DNA of 64,000 nt from Pempheris klunzingeri (lineage: Eukaryota > Chordata > Actinopteri > Acropomatiformes > Pempheridae): NCBI RefSeq assembly GCF_042242105.1, contig NC_092027.1, forward strand, positions 12,685,721-12,749,720, given 5' to 3'. The notes under the pieces are model-generated. The model did not search any database, was not told where the DNA came from, and worked only from the letters and a program-made list of their open reading frames with translations. The position numbers and the translations under genes were made by a program. Position 1 is the first letter of the stretch. Each line of letters begins with the position of its first letter. Below, one piece after another: positions 1 through 11,800 of the stretch.

Positions 1-3000
1 TTATTTTTTAGTTTTGGATCAAGTGACTAATCTTCTAATCTATATGATAGGATGAGACAAATGTTATTGCTGGATCGTAGGAAAATTGAAGGATCATATG
101 TCAAAATGTCAAAATGTCAGACTGTGGTGAAAAACGTCCATCACAAGCTTTCAGATGCCAACAGTCCAAAGGATGTTCAGTTCACCATCATTTGATGTAC
201 TTTTCCAGGAAAAACTAGTTAAACTAGAATTGATTTGCCTTGCTGTGTGTTACGTCATTGTAAATTGAATATTTTTGGGCTTTGGAGTGTTGATTAAAAA
301 TGAAGCATTTGGAGACGTTGCGCTGAGCTCCGGGAAACTGAACATACATTTCATCGACCAAACAAACAATCGATTAAGCAAGAAAATAAACAGCAGATTA
401 ATCGTTAGTTGCAGCCATAAATAGGAGTAAAACAGGCTTATATTTTGGATGATGATCAGTGGAGAAGTCTGCTGGACTCTTCACAGGAGAGAAAATGAAG
501 AACTGGGCCTATGTAAATGTGTATATTTCTGCCTTCTTAGAAAAGTACAGTAGGTGTAAATAACAGAAAGATTAAGGAACGGGGATCTTATGTAATAAGG
601 TTGTCTAACAGTAACAGTCTTGTGGAGCCTAAGCACGCCCAAGGATGAAAGGAGGAGGTACTATCAAAACATCAACACAACGCCACCCTGTATTGGGAAT
701 CTCCCACTACAACCCTCTCTCTGTGAGCCTGGTTTCCACTCCTCCTTCAGTTTCCTTTGCCTCTCCTCCGCTCTGTCTCTCGGCAGTCCAAACCAGGTCA
801 GGGGGCGGCAAAGGAAGGGGGTGTCGACGGACAGGCCAGCCTTGCTCGTACCCTCTGGGATTTACATCAAAGTTTCACCGAGGCGAAAACAGGCACCCCC
901 TCTTTCTATTACAGTACCAGCCCTGCGCCAGTGTTACTCTCATCCAGTAATCAACACTGGGCAGAGTATCCAGCGTGGCCTCTGGGATACAGGCCGTCCT
1001 GTGACAGCACACAACAGCTGAGCAAGGTCAGACTGTAAAATGTGAATGTGGAACGGATGGTTGAAAGCACAAATGAGCACAACCGGACCATAAGAAGGGA
1101 TCACACAGTGATATACACAGGTTTGGTGGCACCCAGGGTGGAATTACAGTTGGGGACGACCCAGAGTGGACTGCAGGGGCCCAGCGCTAAGAAGCGGCTG
1201 TTGTGCTCCCTTCACGCCCACCTCTCTGTTGTTTTTCCACTGCGCTCCTCACTCCAAGCATTCACTCACGCCCCGCAGAGCCTGCTGAGCTCCGGGAGTC
1301 GACAGCCACTCAGGGAATCTATGGGAACTTAAAAATACTCACATCAGCAATTGTGCGCTACACATAGTACAGTATGAACCCACTCCGTCCGACCCCCACC
1401 AACCCTTTATTTCCGCTGTGCTCTTGGACGTTTTCTTCGCCACTTAATGGCTTTCCCAGACTGCACTCTTGTTTGCCTTCATTTAATCTCCTTTCTCTCC
1501 TCCGTTTCATCTGTTTCCTCCTCTTTAACCCAGATTTTGGTCAATAGAAAACAGAGGGGAGGAGAGGGAGGGCAGATGAATTGTTGATACAGTGTCCGCT
1601 GTGTTGGATTAATGATGTTGTGCGAAGTCTGGTTAGTCTTTGGAGAGATGAAATGACAGTGTGTCAAACGGTGCCGGGCTTGGAGGAAAAAACCCCACTG
1701 AGCAACATGCTACAACTCTCATGTAGACACTGTAAAAATGTCAACTGATGTGAGTCACTTTTCCCGTGTTCATTAATCAGCCATTCTGTCGGTGTAAATC
1801 ACTACATCCAGTGACTCAGTCGGGAAATCACACGAGTTTGGGTAGAGACTTCACTCAGTGGGCCATTCATGACCAGTCAAAAGAACCATTGTAACCTACT
1901 CCCACTCCTGGTGATTTACAGCACTGACTGAGCATGCTCCTACTAGGAATATGCAGCATGTTATTGACGAACATTTAGAGGGGTGGAGGGGACCGCAGTG
2001 TGGACACAAAACAACTGGAACATATACAACTCCGAGCAAGAAAAGGAGACAAACACACACGAATAGCACGACTGAAAAGTGTTCTAACCTGGCTGATCTC
2101 AAAATATATACAGGGGTAAAAGGTTGAGGTCTACAGGGGTTAAAGGATCAGCCTCCAGTGTATGGAGTGAAGCTGAATAGTAATCATTACCAGTGTAGTT
2201 CTGCATTATTTATGACCACCTAAGAGTCATCCCTCAGTATGAAAGTACAAAAGAGCCCTGAGCGCTCAGAGTACACTCAACTGCTACTGTTAAAAAAAAT
2301 GTCCTGAAGGATTTATTTGGGGTGGTTTTGCCTTATGAACATAATATTTCTCAATTGCCCTGAATTGACCCGAATGATTTGTGCAGTGGAGCATGACGGT
2401 GGCCATAATTGAACTGTTGAACCCACCTTCGAGGCTCCGTGTCAGCAGCTACAGTGCAAATAACCCGTTATACTATTTAAATGTACGCCTTCTTTGGAGA
2501 ACAGAGAATATGTTAGTCATTGTATAGAGAATATGGGCATTCTAATAATTTTTTTATTGGAGCTGAAAGCATCCTCATTCTGAATGAATACATGTCCTTG
2601 ACTAGAATCAAGCCACTTAATCCCCTTACAGACAAACCTTTGTGATTTCTATATATTTTAGGGCTTGATTTCTCTCTTAGGTAATTATTTTCATGCACTG
2701 GAAAACGGACACACTGGTTGTGAATCTATTTCACCTCCAGAGGTGTCGTTCTGCTGCTGATCCTGCTCTCTGAGCTTCTTGTGATGAGAGATAAGCGATA
2801 AGAGAATTTCACCACATGGATCATTGAACTGTCACATTCTTCTTATACAACACTGAAATGCCAGGACCTGGGAAAAGCTTGCATCATGGTGCAATTGCGA
2901 TTAAAAGAAACTCTCCCAACACCTCAGCAAGAGAGGAAAGGGGATCAAACACACACCACATCTAAGTGAATGTCCACTCCTGTTATGAGTTTGTCCCTAA

Positions 3001-4240
3001 CTTGGTGAGACCAACTGGTGTTGTGGCCCAATCACAAGGTCCAGACTGCAGCCAAGGCAGTGAGCCCCGATTCATCTGGCCAAGGTTGCCTTGATCTGAC
3101 CAGACGAGCCAGCCAAGAAAAATACCACCAGACAATCCCTTTCATGCTTGACTTAAGCTCAAACATTCTCACAATCCTCGCTGCTCTTATTAGAAACAGC
3201 CGAGCATGAGTCTGCACTCATTACTGCAGTTATTGTTCAGTGATTAAGTCGATTAAGAAAGGTCCATACGGTTTGGCTAATGTTTACTTGTGGCTCTGAC
3301 TACTGTGGCTTAACCAGACAATTGTGTAGTTAGTGGTCACTTTGGATGTATGTGCAGGGAAATTCTTTTTTTATACAGGAGAGCTCTACGAAGTGATACT
3401 TACAATATTTGAGCTTTGACTTTCAACTCTGACACTTTGTTGAATGTGAGACCTTTCACTTGGGGTAAAGTGGGACATCATGGGCTCCCTGCATCCTCTC
3501 TGCCTACCTAATTTTCTGTTCCTCCATAATTACTTCTCTTCCTTTTAAGATTTAGGTCGAATAAGGAATGCAGTCTGATCTCGCAGGAGCTGAGCAGTCT
3601 CCAGCCAAATAACTCGTGACTCTATTGTTAACCGCTCGCTCTTTGTAGCACATTGAGCTTTTCTAGCACTCGAGGAGGGCAGCAGAAATTAGTGGTGCTC
3701 ATATTGTCTGGTTTGGAGGCATCGTGGGTAGATATTGGGTAGATTGTCTACGCTCTTTAAACAATGCTCCTGAAGAAAAATGATGAACCTGCTCATGCAA
3801 TAAATCAGTTGCCCTAATACAGTTTATCACTGACATATAGAGGTAGTTAGATAAGTGCTGCCCTCCTATGGCCATTTAGGAAAACAACACAAGGCTCACT
3901 CACACCAGCACAGCTAAACCCACCAATTAAATGAGTCTTGAACATTTAAGATACATTTGTCCAATATTGCTTTGACTTAACACCTTTTAAATAAACAATA
4001 CTATAAAGGCTACAAAGGCCGTGATATTCTGGCTCTGGTGGTGGAAGGTGTCTACCTGGAAATACAGTTGGGGCTTGACTGGGTTGCCTCGTGTCTTATC
4101 TTTTGGTGTGCTGTTGCATTTCTCTCCTGTTTCCCTGTCTATAGTCCACACATTAGTAAGGTGGTTAATTCACCTAAAACAAAAGAAAATGAAAAAGAAG
4201 ATTAATAAGCAAAATACTACAAAGGCCCAGCTCTTAGACA
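1..4240. other. Intergenic sequence downstream of nfyc, no gene recognised
   Basis: This stretch lies beyond the 3' end of nfyc. Short open frames occur on both strands, but none resembles a known family, none shows a run of exons with splice sites, and base composition is ordinary AT-rich fish intergenic DNA. I see no convincing RNA gene or complete mobile element. Confidence 0.6.
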
Positions 4241-4686
4241 AGTTATGGTTTTTATTTTTTCTCACAAACAAAGTTTGTTTACAAAAAGTGATGTCAAAAA
4301 TAAAAATTGTACCTATCTATTGCATGTCATGCTGGCAGTTTGAACTACATGCAAAAACAACAATAATAAGAACATTGATAATAATCATTACTGTACAAAA
4401 AATGATGGGGAAATTAAGAGGCCAAACATCATCTCAAAAATGAAAGAAAAACACTTTGAAAAAAGGAGAGTTCTATAAAAAGGTGTTTTTTTTTTTGCTC
4501 CAGATGGAGTCATGTGTTTGTACATGAGACTTAAATCAGGGCACAAGACTCCAAAACCACCCGGGCAGAGAGGATTGTGTGAAACTGCATAGAGGCAGAG
4601 AAGAGACTCTCTGCTCTCAGGACAGAGGGGTGAGGAAAGAGTGAGAGAGGGGAAAAAATGGAAGAATAAAGATGACTGTGGTGTGG

Positions 4687-4748
4687 GTGCTTGGTGTACA
4701 AGCACCCACACATCATCTCAAAAATGTGCTTGGTGTACAAGCACCCAC
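4687..4748. repeat. Short direct duplication beside a CA-rich tract
   Basis: A block reading GTGCTTGGTGTACAAGCACC is present twice, about 38 bp apart (near 4687 and 4725). The intervening words also recur at 4426-4442. A CCCA/CA-rich tract follows to about 4781. It lies in the possible extended 3' UTR of nfyc. Confidence 0.6.
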
Positions 4749-5363
4749 CCACCCACGCACACAAACACACACACACACACAACCTCACATACACAGTTAA
4801 GCTATACAGTTTGAAGTCCTTATGACATAAAGTCATGCTTCATTGTCAATGAGGAAAACAACACAAAAGAGTAACTACATGAAGTTATCACTGAACCTTA
4901 TAACCTCTTCTCGAGATCCCTTAGATTGACGTGCTGTAAAAAGTGTTATCTGAGGTATATGGCTTCATTTTCATCCAACTACATGAAAAACAATAATGAT
5001 AAGTATGATTCCAAAGCAGGAGGTGAAGAATCCCACCTTTAGCCACAGCTATGCCAGGAGCAGGTCATGTAGACAGAGACGGACACTTCAATTCATTCCC
5101 AAATGGTGAGTAGAAAGGAAGGCGCACGCACTTTTTTTATGTTTTAAAAATCTTTGCAGTTTGGACGTGAGATGAGAGGAAGAATGGAGTTGGTCTGTGG
5201 AGAGACTTGTGTCAGGGACTGAGGCAGTGGATGCATATTTTCTCTGCAGATGTGGGTGAAGTACAAAAAGTGCCTAAACATGGATGCAACTTAACATGCG
5301 ATTCTGAGAGAGTCAATCAGTGTCCCTTTGGTTTCTTTTTTTTTTTCCATCCAGTGTACTAAA

Positions 5364-5369
5364 TTTATT
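5364..5369 (-). terminator. nfyc: Candidate polyadenylation signal of nfyc
   Basis: AATAAA on the minus strand, about 165 nt beyond the nfyc stop codon. A second AATAAA lies at 4251-4256 and would give a 3' UTR of about 1.3 kb. Which one is used cannot be told from sequence alone. Confidence 0.45.
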
Positions 5370-5534
5370 ACAAAAAAAGTGTTACAAGATTTCACCTCCC
5401 TCGTCTATATGACCAGTGCTTAAAAATCAAGGTTATCCGGCGTCCTTTGTCGAAGTTGGTGGCATCTGTCGGCATCACATGGGCTGGTATGCATGTTGGT
5501 TGTGTGTGTGGGAGGAAAACGCTCCTGGTTGGGC

Positions 5535-8500
5535 TCAGTCGGTGCTGACCTGCGTGACCTGTGCATCAGCTGTCTGGTTGGTGGACTGAATGAACATCGG
5601 TTGGGTCAGCTCCTGTCCTGCTGGCATTGTCACCTGCTGAATCTGATACAACTGCTGTAAAACAGAAACACAGACAGAGAGGATGAAGGTTTGTGTGTAG
5701 TTGGATTTTAATGGGATGACATCCAAGTATCAGTCAGTAGTATTTATTTACTACGGTACTGTGCTTGTTTATTCTACTTTTTTTTTTTTTTATATGCTGC
5801 TAAGTGGATTGCTGCTGTCTACAATGACAACAGGGTATCTATCCATCTTCGGTTTGAGACTGGGTTGTTACAGATGCTATCTAGGTTGTATCTTCCATCT
5901 GATTGCATTAAAAAGTGTGTTCATGATTCTTTAAATTCTTTCTGTCTATTTCTGATTTGTGGTCTATATCTCTGTTATTGTTGCCTTTCTTGGACAGCAC
6001 CCTCTTGAAAGAGAAGAGATTTTTAATCTCATGGAGGTTTTCAGGGTTTGATTAACGTCACATTAAACTGCATGTTTCTTCAAGGGGCTCGTGTCAGCTG
6101 GTTTGCAACCAGCTGTGTGCACTAATTACAATGAGAAATTCTAACAATGCTACCAAGCCAGAAATAAGGACAGTGAATCTGGTGCCACCTGGCAACAACT
6201 AAAAGATACAAAATTCAACATTTTTCTTAAAATGTCACTGTTTGTATGTGTTACCTGTCCGTCAGTAAACTGGTTGAATTGCTGCTGTCCTTGCTGTACC
6301 TCTGTCTGTGTGATCTGGGAACAAAGAGTTAAATAACATTAACAACTGAATTATGTGAAATCTTTGGATATCAAAATATTGGTTTTAAGAATTCTATTTA
6401 TGCTGCTATCATGATTACCTGTTGGGTGTTGGCAAGAGTCTGGATCTGTCCTTGGACCACTTGCGCTCCGGACACAGGCTGGGCCAGACGGATGTATTGT
6501 AGCTGGCCCGTGTTTAGTTGCACCTACATGGAACAAACACAAGGGGGCGACAAAGTTTGGTTTAGAGCAAAGGTCATTCGAAAGCAAAGGTCACAGCCAT
6601 TTTCTTACTGTGGACAACGGCAACAAGAATTATTCACTTTCCTCTGGTGAATTGTTAACTGTGATTGATGATTCAGTGAAAGATGAATAATTCATTAAAA
6701 CACCATGTTTGTGCAGTACTGCAATGTCAAACAGTTTCTGTAACTACATCAAGAAAACACAGACTACTTTAGCCACTGCATCCGTTTTAACCTGAGCATT
6801 CCATTTCTCCACTGCTTGAGCCTCTTTGCTCAATCACCTACCCCTCCCCTAGACCTCATCCCTCTCTCTTCTGTTCGACTCACCGGGATTTGCTGGATCT
6901 CTCCTGTGTTGGTGATGATCTGCTGCATGACCTGCATGGTCTGGCCTTGGGCTTGAGCTGTCTGAGCTTGACCCTGGGCGGCAGCAGCTTGGACAATCTG
7001 TACCTGCTGGCCCTCACTCACCTGCATGGCCACAGGCGCGCTCTAATGGAGAGACAGGAAGAGAGACAGAAGGAGACAGAAACAGAAGTAACACATTAGT
7101 TGTTGAACAACCACTGGTACATGCTTGTAGTTCATGATTGACACAAGGCAAAGAACCAGGAAACCACCAACTTCTATGGAATAAGATTTTAACCAGCACA
7201 GTGAAGCTTATGTTCCTTTAATTTTAGACTCTGTTAAAAGATCAGACAGGCACAAAAGATGTGGGGACATAATATGACAACGCAGGTAACTTTCAAGCCC
7301 TCTCTTTCTCTTCCGTCCGTCACATTATCTAGGAAAGGCCACCTGATCTCATGCTGCAGTCAGCCCTGCAGACCTCAAGTCACCTGAACAGGGTAGAGTT
7401 GGGAGGCACCAGTCTCCTACAGGGCTGTGGCAGCAAGTAGCAGCCTGTGTGTGTGAGTGAGTGTGATTAATGAGCATATAAATGCATGTGTGCATGTGTG
7501 TTTACCGTGATGGGTGTGCCCTGTGATTGCACCTGCACTTGCTGTAACTGCTGCATGGTGGCACCTTGCAGCATCTGATGGCCCGATAGAGTAGAATGAG
7601 AAAATGAGAGAAAGACACACAGTGAGAAAGCAGCGATTGCAACAACTTAAAACATGAACGTAAGCGTGTGTGGAGTGTATGCGCAGAGCGCCTCCATGTA
7701 AGAGCAGCAAACAGTGACATATAGCAGCAAATGACATTTAATGACGTGTTTATTGACGATAAAGAAGCTGAGGTGAAAAGCCAGAGACAGTGCTAAAAAA
7801 AAGCCATGATGCTTTTGAAAATGCATGTACATCACAGTGACATTTACAGCTGCTGAAGACGTGTGAACAGTAACAGTGTTAACAAGTACTTATGAGAGAG
7901 ATATGGTGACCTGAGAGAAAACTGACAGAAGTGGTACAACAGTGACAACTAGTGACACTGAACACGCTGAACACAGACATGCACACACACACACATACAT
8001 AAATAAAAGGGTATAAGCTCAGATCACTGCCCGTCACGTTTTCCCATGCTACATTTCATCATCTTTTCTTTGTCTTTGTTCAGTTTTATTCTAAAGCATT
8101 TCCTCTAAACACTGATGATTCATCACGGCATGTGCCTCATTGGTGGGGACAAGCTAACCCCAGCTCTGTTTTACATCAACAAACACTTTGACTTCAATGC
8201 TAATGTGTCACATAATGTAACTAATGATAGAGTAATCTCGTAGACAACAAAAAAAAAAGAAAAACGTATCATATTTAACGCAAAACTGAAGGAATAACCA
8301 GGTTGAAGAGACAGGGAGACTGAGCTGCAAAAACTCACATTTTTATTCTATCTGAAAAGCACTTCAACAAACCAAATACCTTTGTTCACCTTTCACATAT
8401 TCTCTTCAGGCCCACCTTTGAAAGTGCTACACTGTAAATAGCCTACAACAGAGTCTACGTAAGGTGAGTGTCAAACTGTGTCCTCCCTGCTCTCAGCGGG

Positions 8501-8817
8501 GACTGCAGCAGTAGCAGTGCTAGTGAATCAGGGCAGGTCTAAATGAGTATGACAGCTCAGCTAAAGGCAGTCTGCTGAAGCAGCATGAAGCACCACAGCA
8601 GCACGGCTACATGACACGCAGAGACCAAGCTGGAGAGAGAACGCTTAGCAGCACAAGTAGCAGCAATGAGATAATTAGAAAGAGAGACTAGTGAAAGGTG
8701 TCGCTAGATATGAATTTTGTTTGTTGTATTATTAACTGGCGAAAACACTGTGATCCAGAGAGGGAGCACACTCTCCATAATACTCTGTGTGAGTCTATGT
8801 GAGAAACAGTGTGATTT

Positions 8818-8848
<31 letters not shown>

Positions 8849-11800
8849 TGGGGGGGGGGATTCAATACAAACTGATGGCACGAATTTCAACCCATCATTT
8901 TCAGAAAGTTTTTTTAGTGCGTCGGGAGATATTTCATCAAAGAAGGGATTATCCTGTTTAGCAAAGCGTTCGGATCAAATGTTTCCTCTGCAGGGTGTCA
9001 GAGGGAGGGTGTGTGCGAGTAGTTTGCTGGGTGTGTTCTGAGGCTCAGTTGTTCCTGCTGGTGGGAGAGTGGTCAGCTACTGAATGTGAGCTAAGACTAA
9101 TATCAATAAAGCCAGGGATGATGACCCAAGTATTAAACCTCTTGCAGCATGATTCCTAGGACTGGGTGGAGTTTTGAATGTGCGACTTAAACTACTTGGG
9201 AGAGGAAATCGTTCTGACCCACACAAACAACAAAATATATTTTTTGTGAGGTTCAGTGCAGTCCTCATTAACTGATAATTTGTGTTTCTGTGGGAGCAGT
9301 TAAAACCTCTCAGCTGTAGTCGGTAACTCATTTACATCTCCACATTGCCCTTATTATTGCCTAAAATTCTCCTATCCAGCTGTGGTTTAATTTTGTTGTT
9401 GCATGTATCATTTGCACTCTGAAGTGACAAACCCTTCAAACAGGGTGCTAGTAGTACCTGTCCTTGCTGTGACTGTGCGATAATGATCTGCCCAGGCTGG
9501 ATGGTCGTGGCTGTCTGTGCGCCGGGCTGCTGGCCCTGCTGTGTTCCCTGCACCTGCACGGCTCCGGGCTGCTGGGCCAAAGTGAAGTAGTACTGCACCG
9601 GCTCTGCTGGAGCTACGGACTGACGCATCTCCTCCTGAAAATGACACATGACACACACATAACACACACACGCACACGAAGAAGGCCTATCAGTCCATTA
9701 CATCTCCATGAATTATTTTTGCAGGTGTAACTGTAGAGGGGGTCAGGTCTGATAAATAACTGATGGATGTGGCTGGGGTAGAGTAATGCAATCTTGACAT
9801 AAGATCCATTACAAGCACCATACTGGTCAATACCATAGACTGGAGGCCTGGAGGCGTGCTAGGATGAACATGATGATATGTTTGAACTCTGATCAAAATG
9901 AAAAATGTACACAAAAAAAAATCAAGCATAATTCTACTATTATATAGGTAGACTAAACTAATACCATGACAGTTATTGATTCATGTATGTAAATGCTCTC
10001 CGTCCGTCCTCTTCCTGGGTCACCCACAAAAGTGCAGCGTCAGAGTTTGCTGGGATTCGGTTTGCTCAGCAGGTTAGATGCTTGCTGGCATGGGGGCTTG
10101 AACCCTGGTCTAACAATTATCACAAATCAAATTATCAGTGAACACTGACCTGTGTCAGTCTGCCTCATAACTGACTAATGAGCAGGGCTTCATCCTGATG
10201 AGGTGTCTCCATCACCAGAAGCGTAAACACCCCTCTCCCAGCTCCATGACAACACAGCTGAGAGTGTAGGATGTTTACATGCCTGGAGACAGTCTACTTG
10301 ACAACGAATTTAAATATCTCACTCCTCCATCTTGTATCCTACATTTGTATACAGTACATCAATCTACTGGGCCAAAACGAAAAAATAATCTACTTGTTTT
10401 TTTGGGGGAAAAAGCACTTGATTTTACCCTTATTGAACTGGTCCCTGGTAGTGGACATATTTAAATGCTTGATGAAGTTGTGTTTTTCTGTTACTAATGG
10501 TACTAATGGTAAAGTAGTGTCTTTTTACCGAGGCTGCTGTTGGCTGTTAGAGGCAATAAGATGCTGCAAACATCCGACTGAAAGCCCTCGCTGTCCAAAC
10601 TCCAGCTTCCAGTCAAGGATGTTTACAGCACCTCCAGGTTGCCAACAATGGAAAAGCACCTGAGATGAACACCCAAATAGTCAGCTCTTTTTCCTGCATC
10701 AACTTTAACGTGTAGGCAAATTATTTTCCAAAAAAGCCAGAACACCTCTGGAGACATCTGCTGTTACTGTGCAGGTAATGAGACATGTACTTTCCTACCT
10801 GTCGTTTAGGAGGCTTCAGGTCATCCCGAGGCACGATATCAATCAGGAAGTCAAACTGGTCAAACTTTGTTATTGCCATGGCAATGTCATTCCTCTGTAA
10901 ACATAACAGAAACGGAGGGTCAAGTGATGAGGTCAGGCTTTAATTATGCAAATATAATATGCGCAGCAACCTATATATAAACATGCCTCAAGGCCGAAGG
11001 TCAGCTCTCCCAGAATAGCCACACAAGAGGCTACAGTGGAATTTGAATAAAGTTCCCAGCAGTACAGTAACAGGTATTTGCTCTGAAAGCCGAGCTTAAC
11101 AGAAGAGAGGATGAGTTTAGGTCACTTGATGAGGCGGCAGAAAATCTGCAATTATTTTGATAAACGATTATTATCATTTGAGTCAGGAAATTTTCAACAG
11201 ATTAAACAATGATGGAAATAATTAGTAGCAGCTCTGAATATCCTTCATGAAAGTTCAATAACTTTTGTCACTTAAGGCAAATTAAGATTTGTATTAACAA
11301 AAGTGAGCAGGAATGACACCTGCCTTCACGAGCAGAAGCTCTGCTGCTATAGCCCTTCCTATATCCACAGCAGTGCTCTGTCTCTGTGGAATTTTCCACA
11401 GGATATTGGCTGTCAGGACCCCCCATTGTGGCCCTCCCAGCACTGGGGGCTATTTATAGTAGCTTGATTAATATCTGGTAACACCAGGTCACATCTACAC
11501 TTGTTCTATTGATGAGCGTTGCTATGGTGACCCCAACTGGCGTGCCCTCTTCACAATAGCGCTCAGGCTCTGCATGTGTTTGTATGTGCGAACATGTGGA
11601 AATGGAAGGTACCGTTTTCTCTCACTTGGGTATAAGAAAATCAAGCAAGGTTCAACTGTCTCGTATAAATTGTAATTAACATGTAAACCTTCACAGTAAA
11701 TGAAGTTTCTATTTAAAGCATTCACTGTAGAGGTCTAACAATGGGACTTGTGTGCTAAAAAAAATGGACTCTGGGTCAAAGGTAAGCCAAGACCACAGCA

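Noticed and set aside
10050-10125. tRNA-like B-box word (GGTTCAAGCCC on the minus strand)
   Set aside because: No matching A box at the right distance and no cloverleaf could be drawn; at most a tRNA-derived SINE fragment.
10271-10663. 130-codon plus-strand frame over the miR-30 region
   Set aside because: It runs antisense through both microRNA hairpins; conservation there is explained by the hairpins and not by protein.
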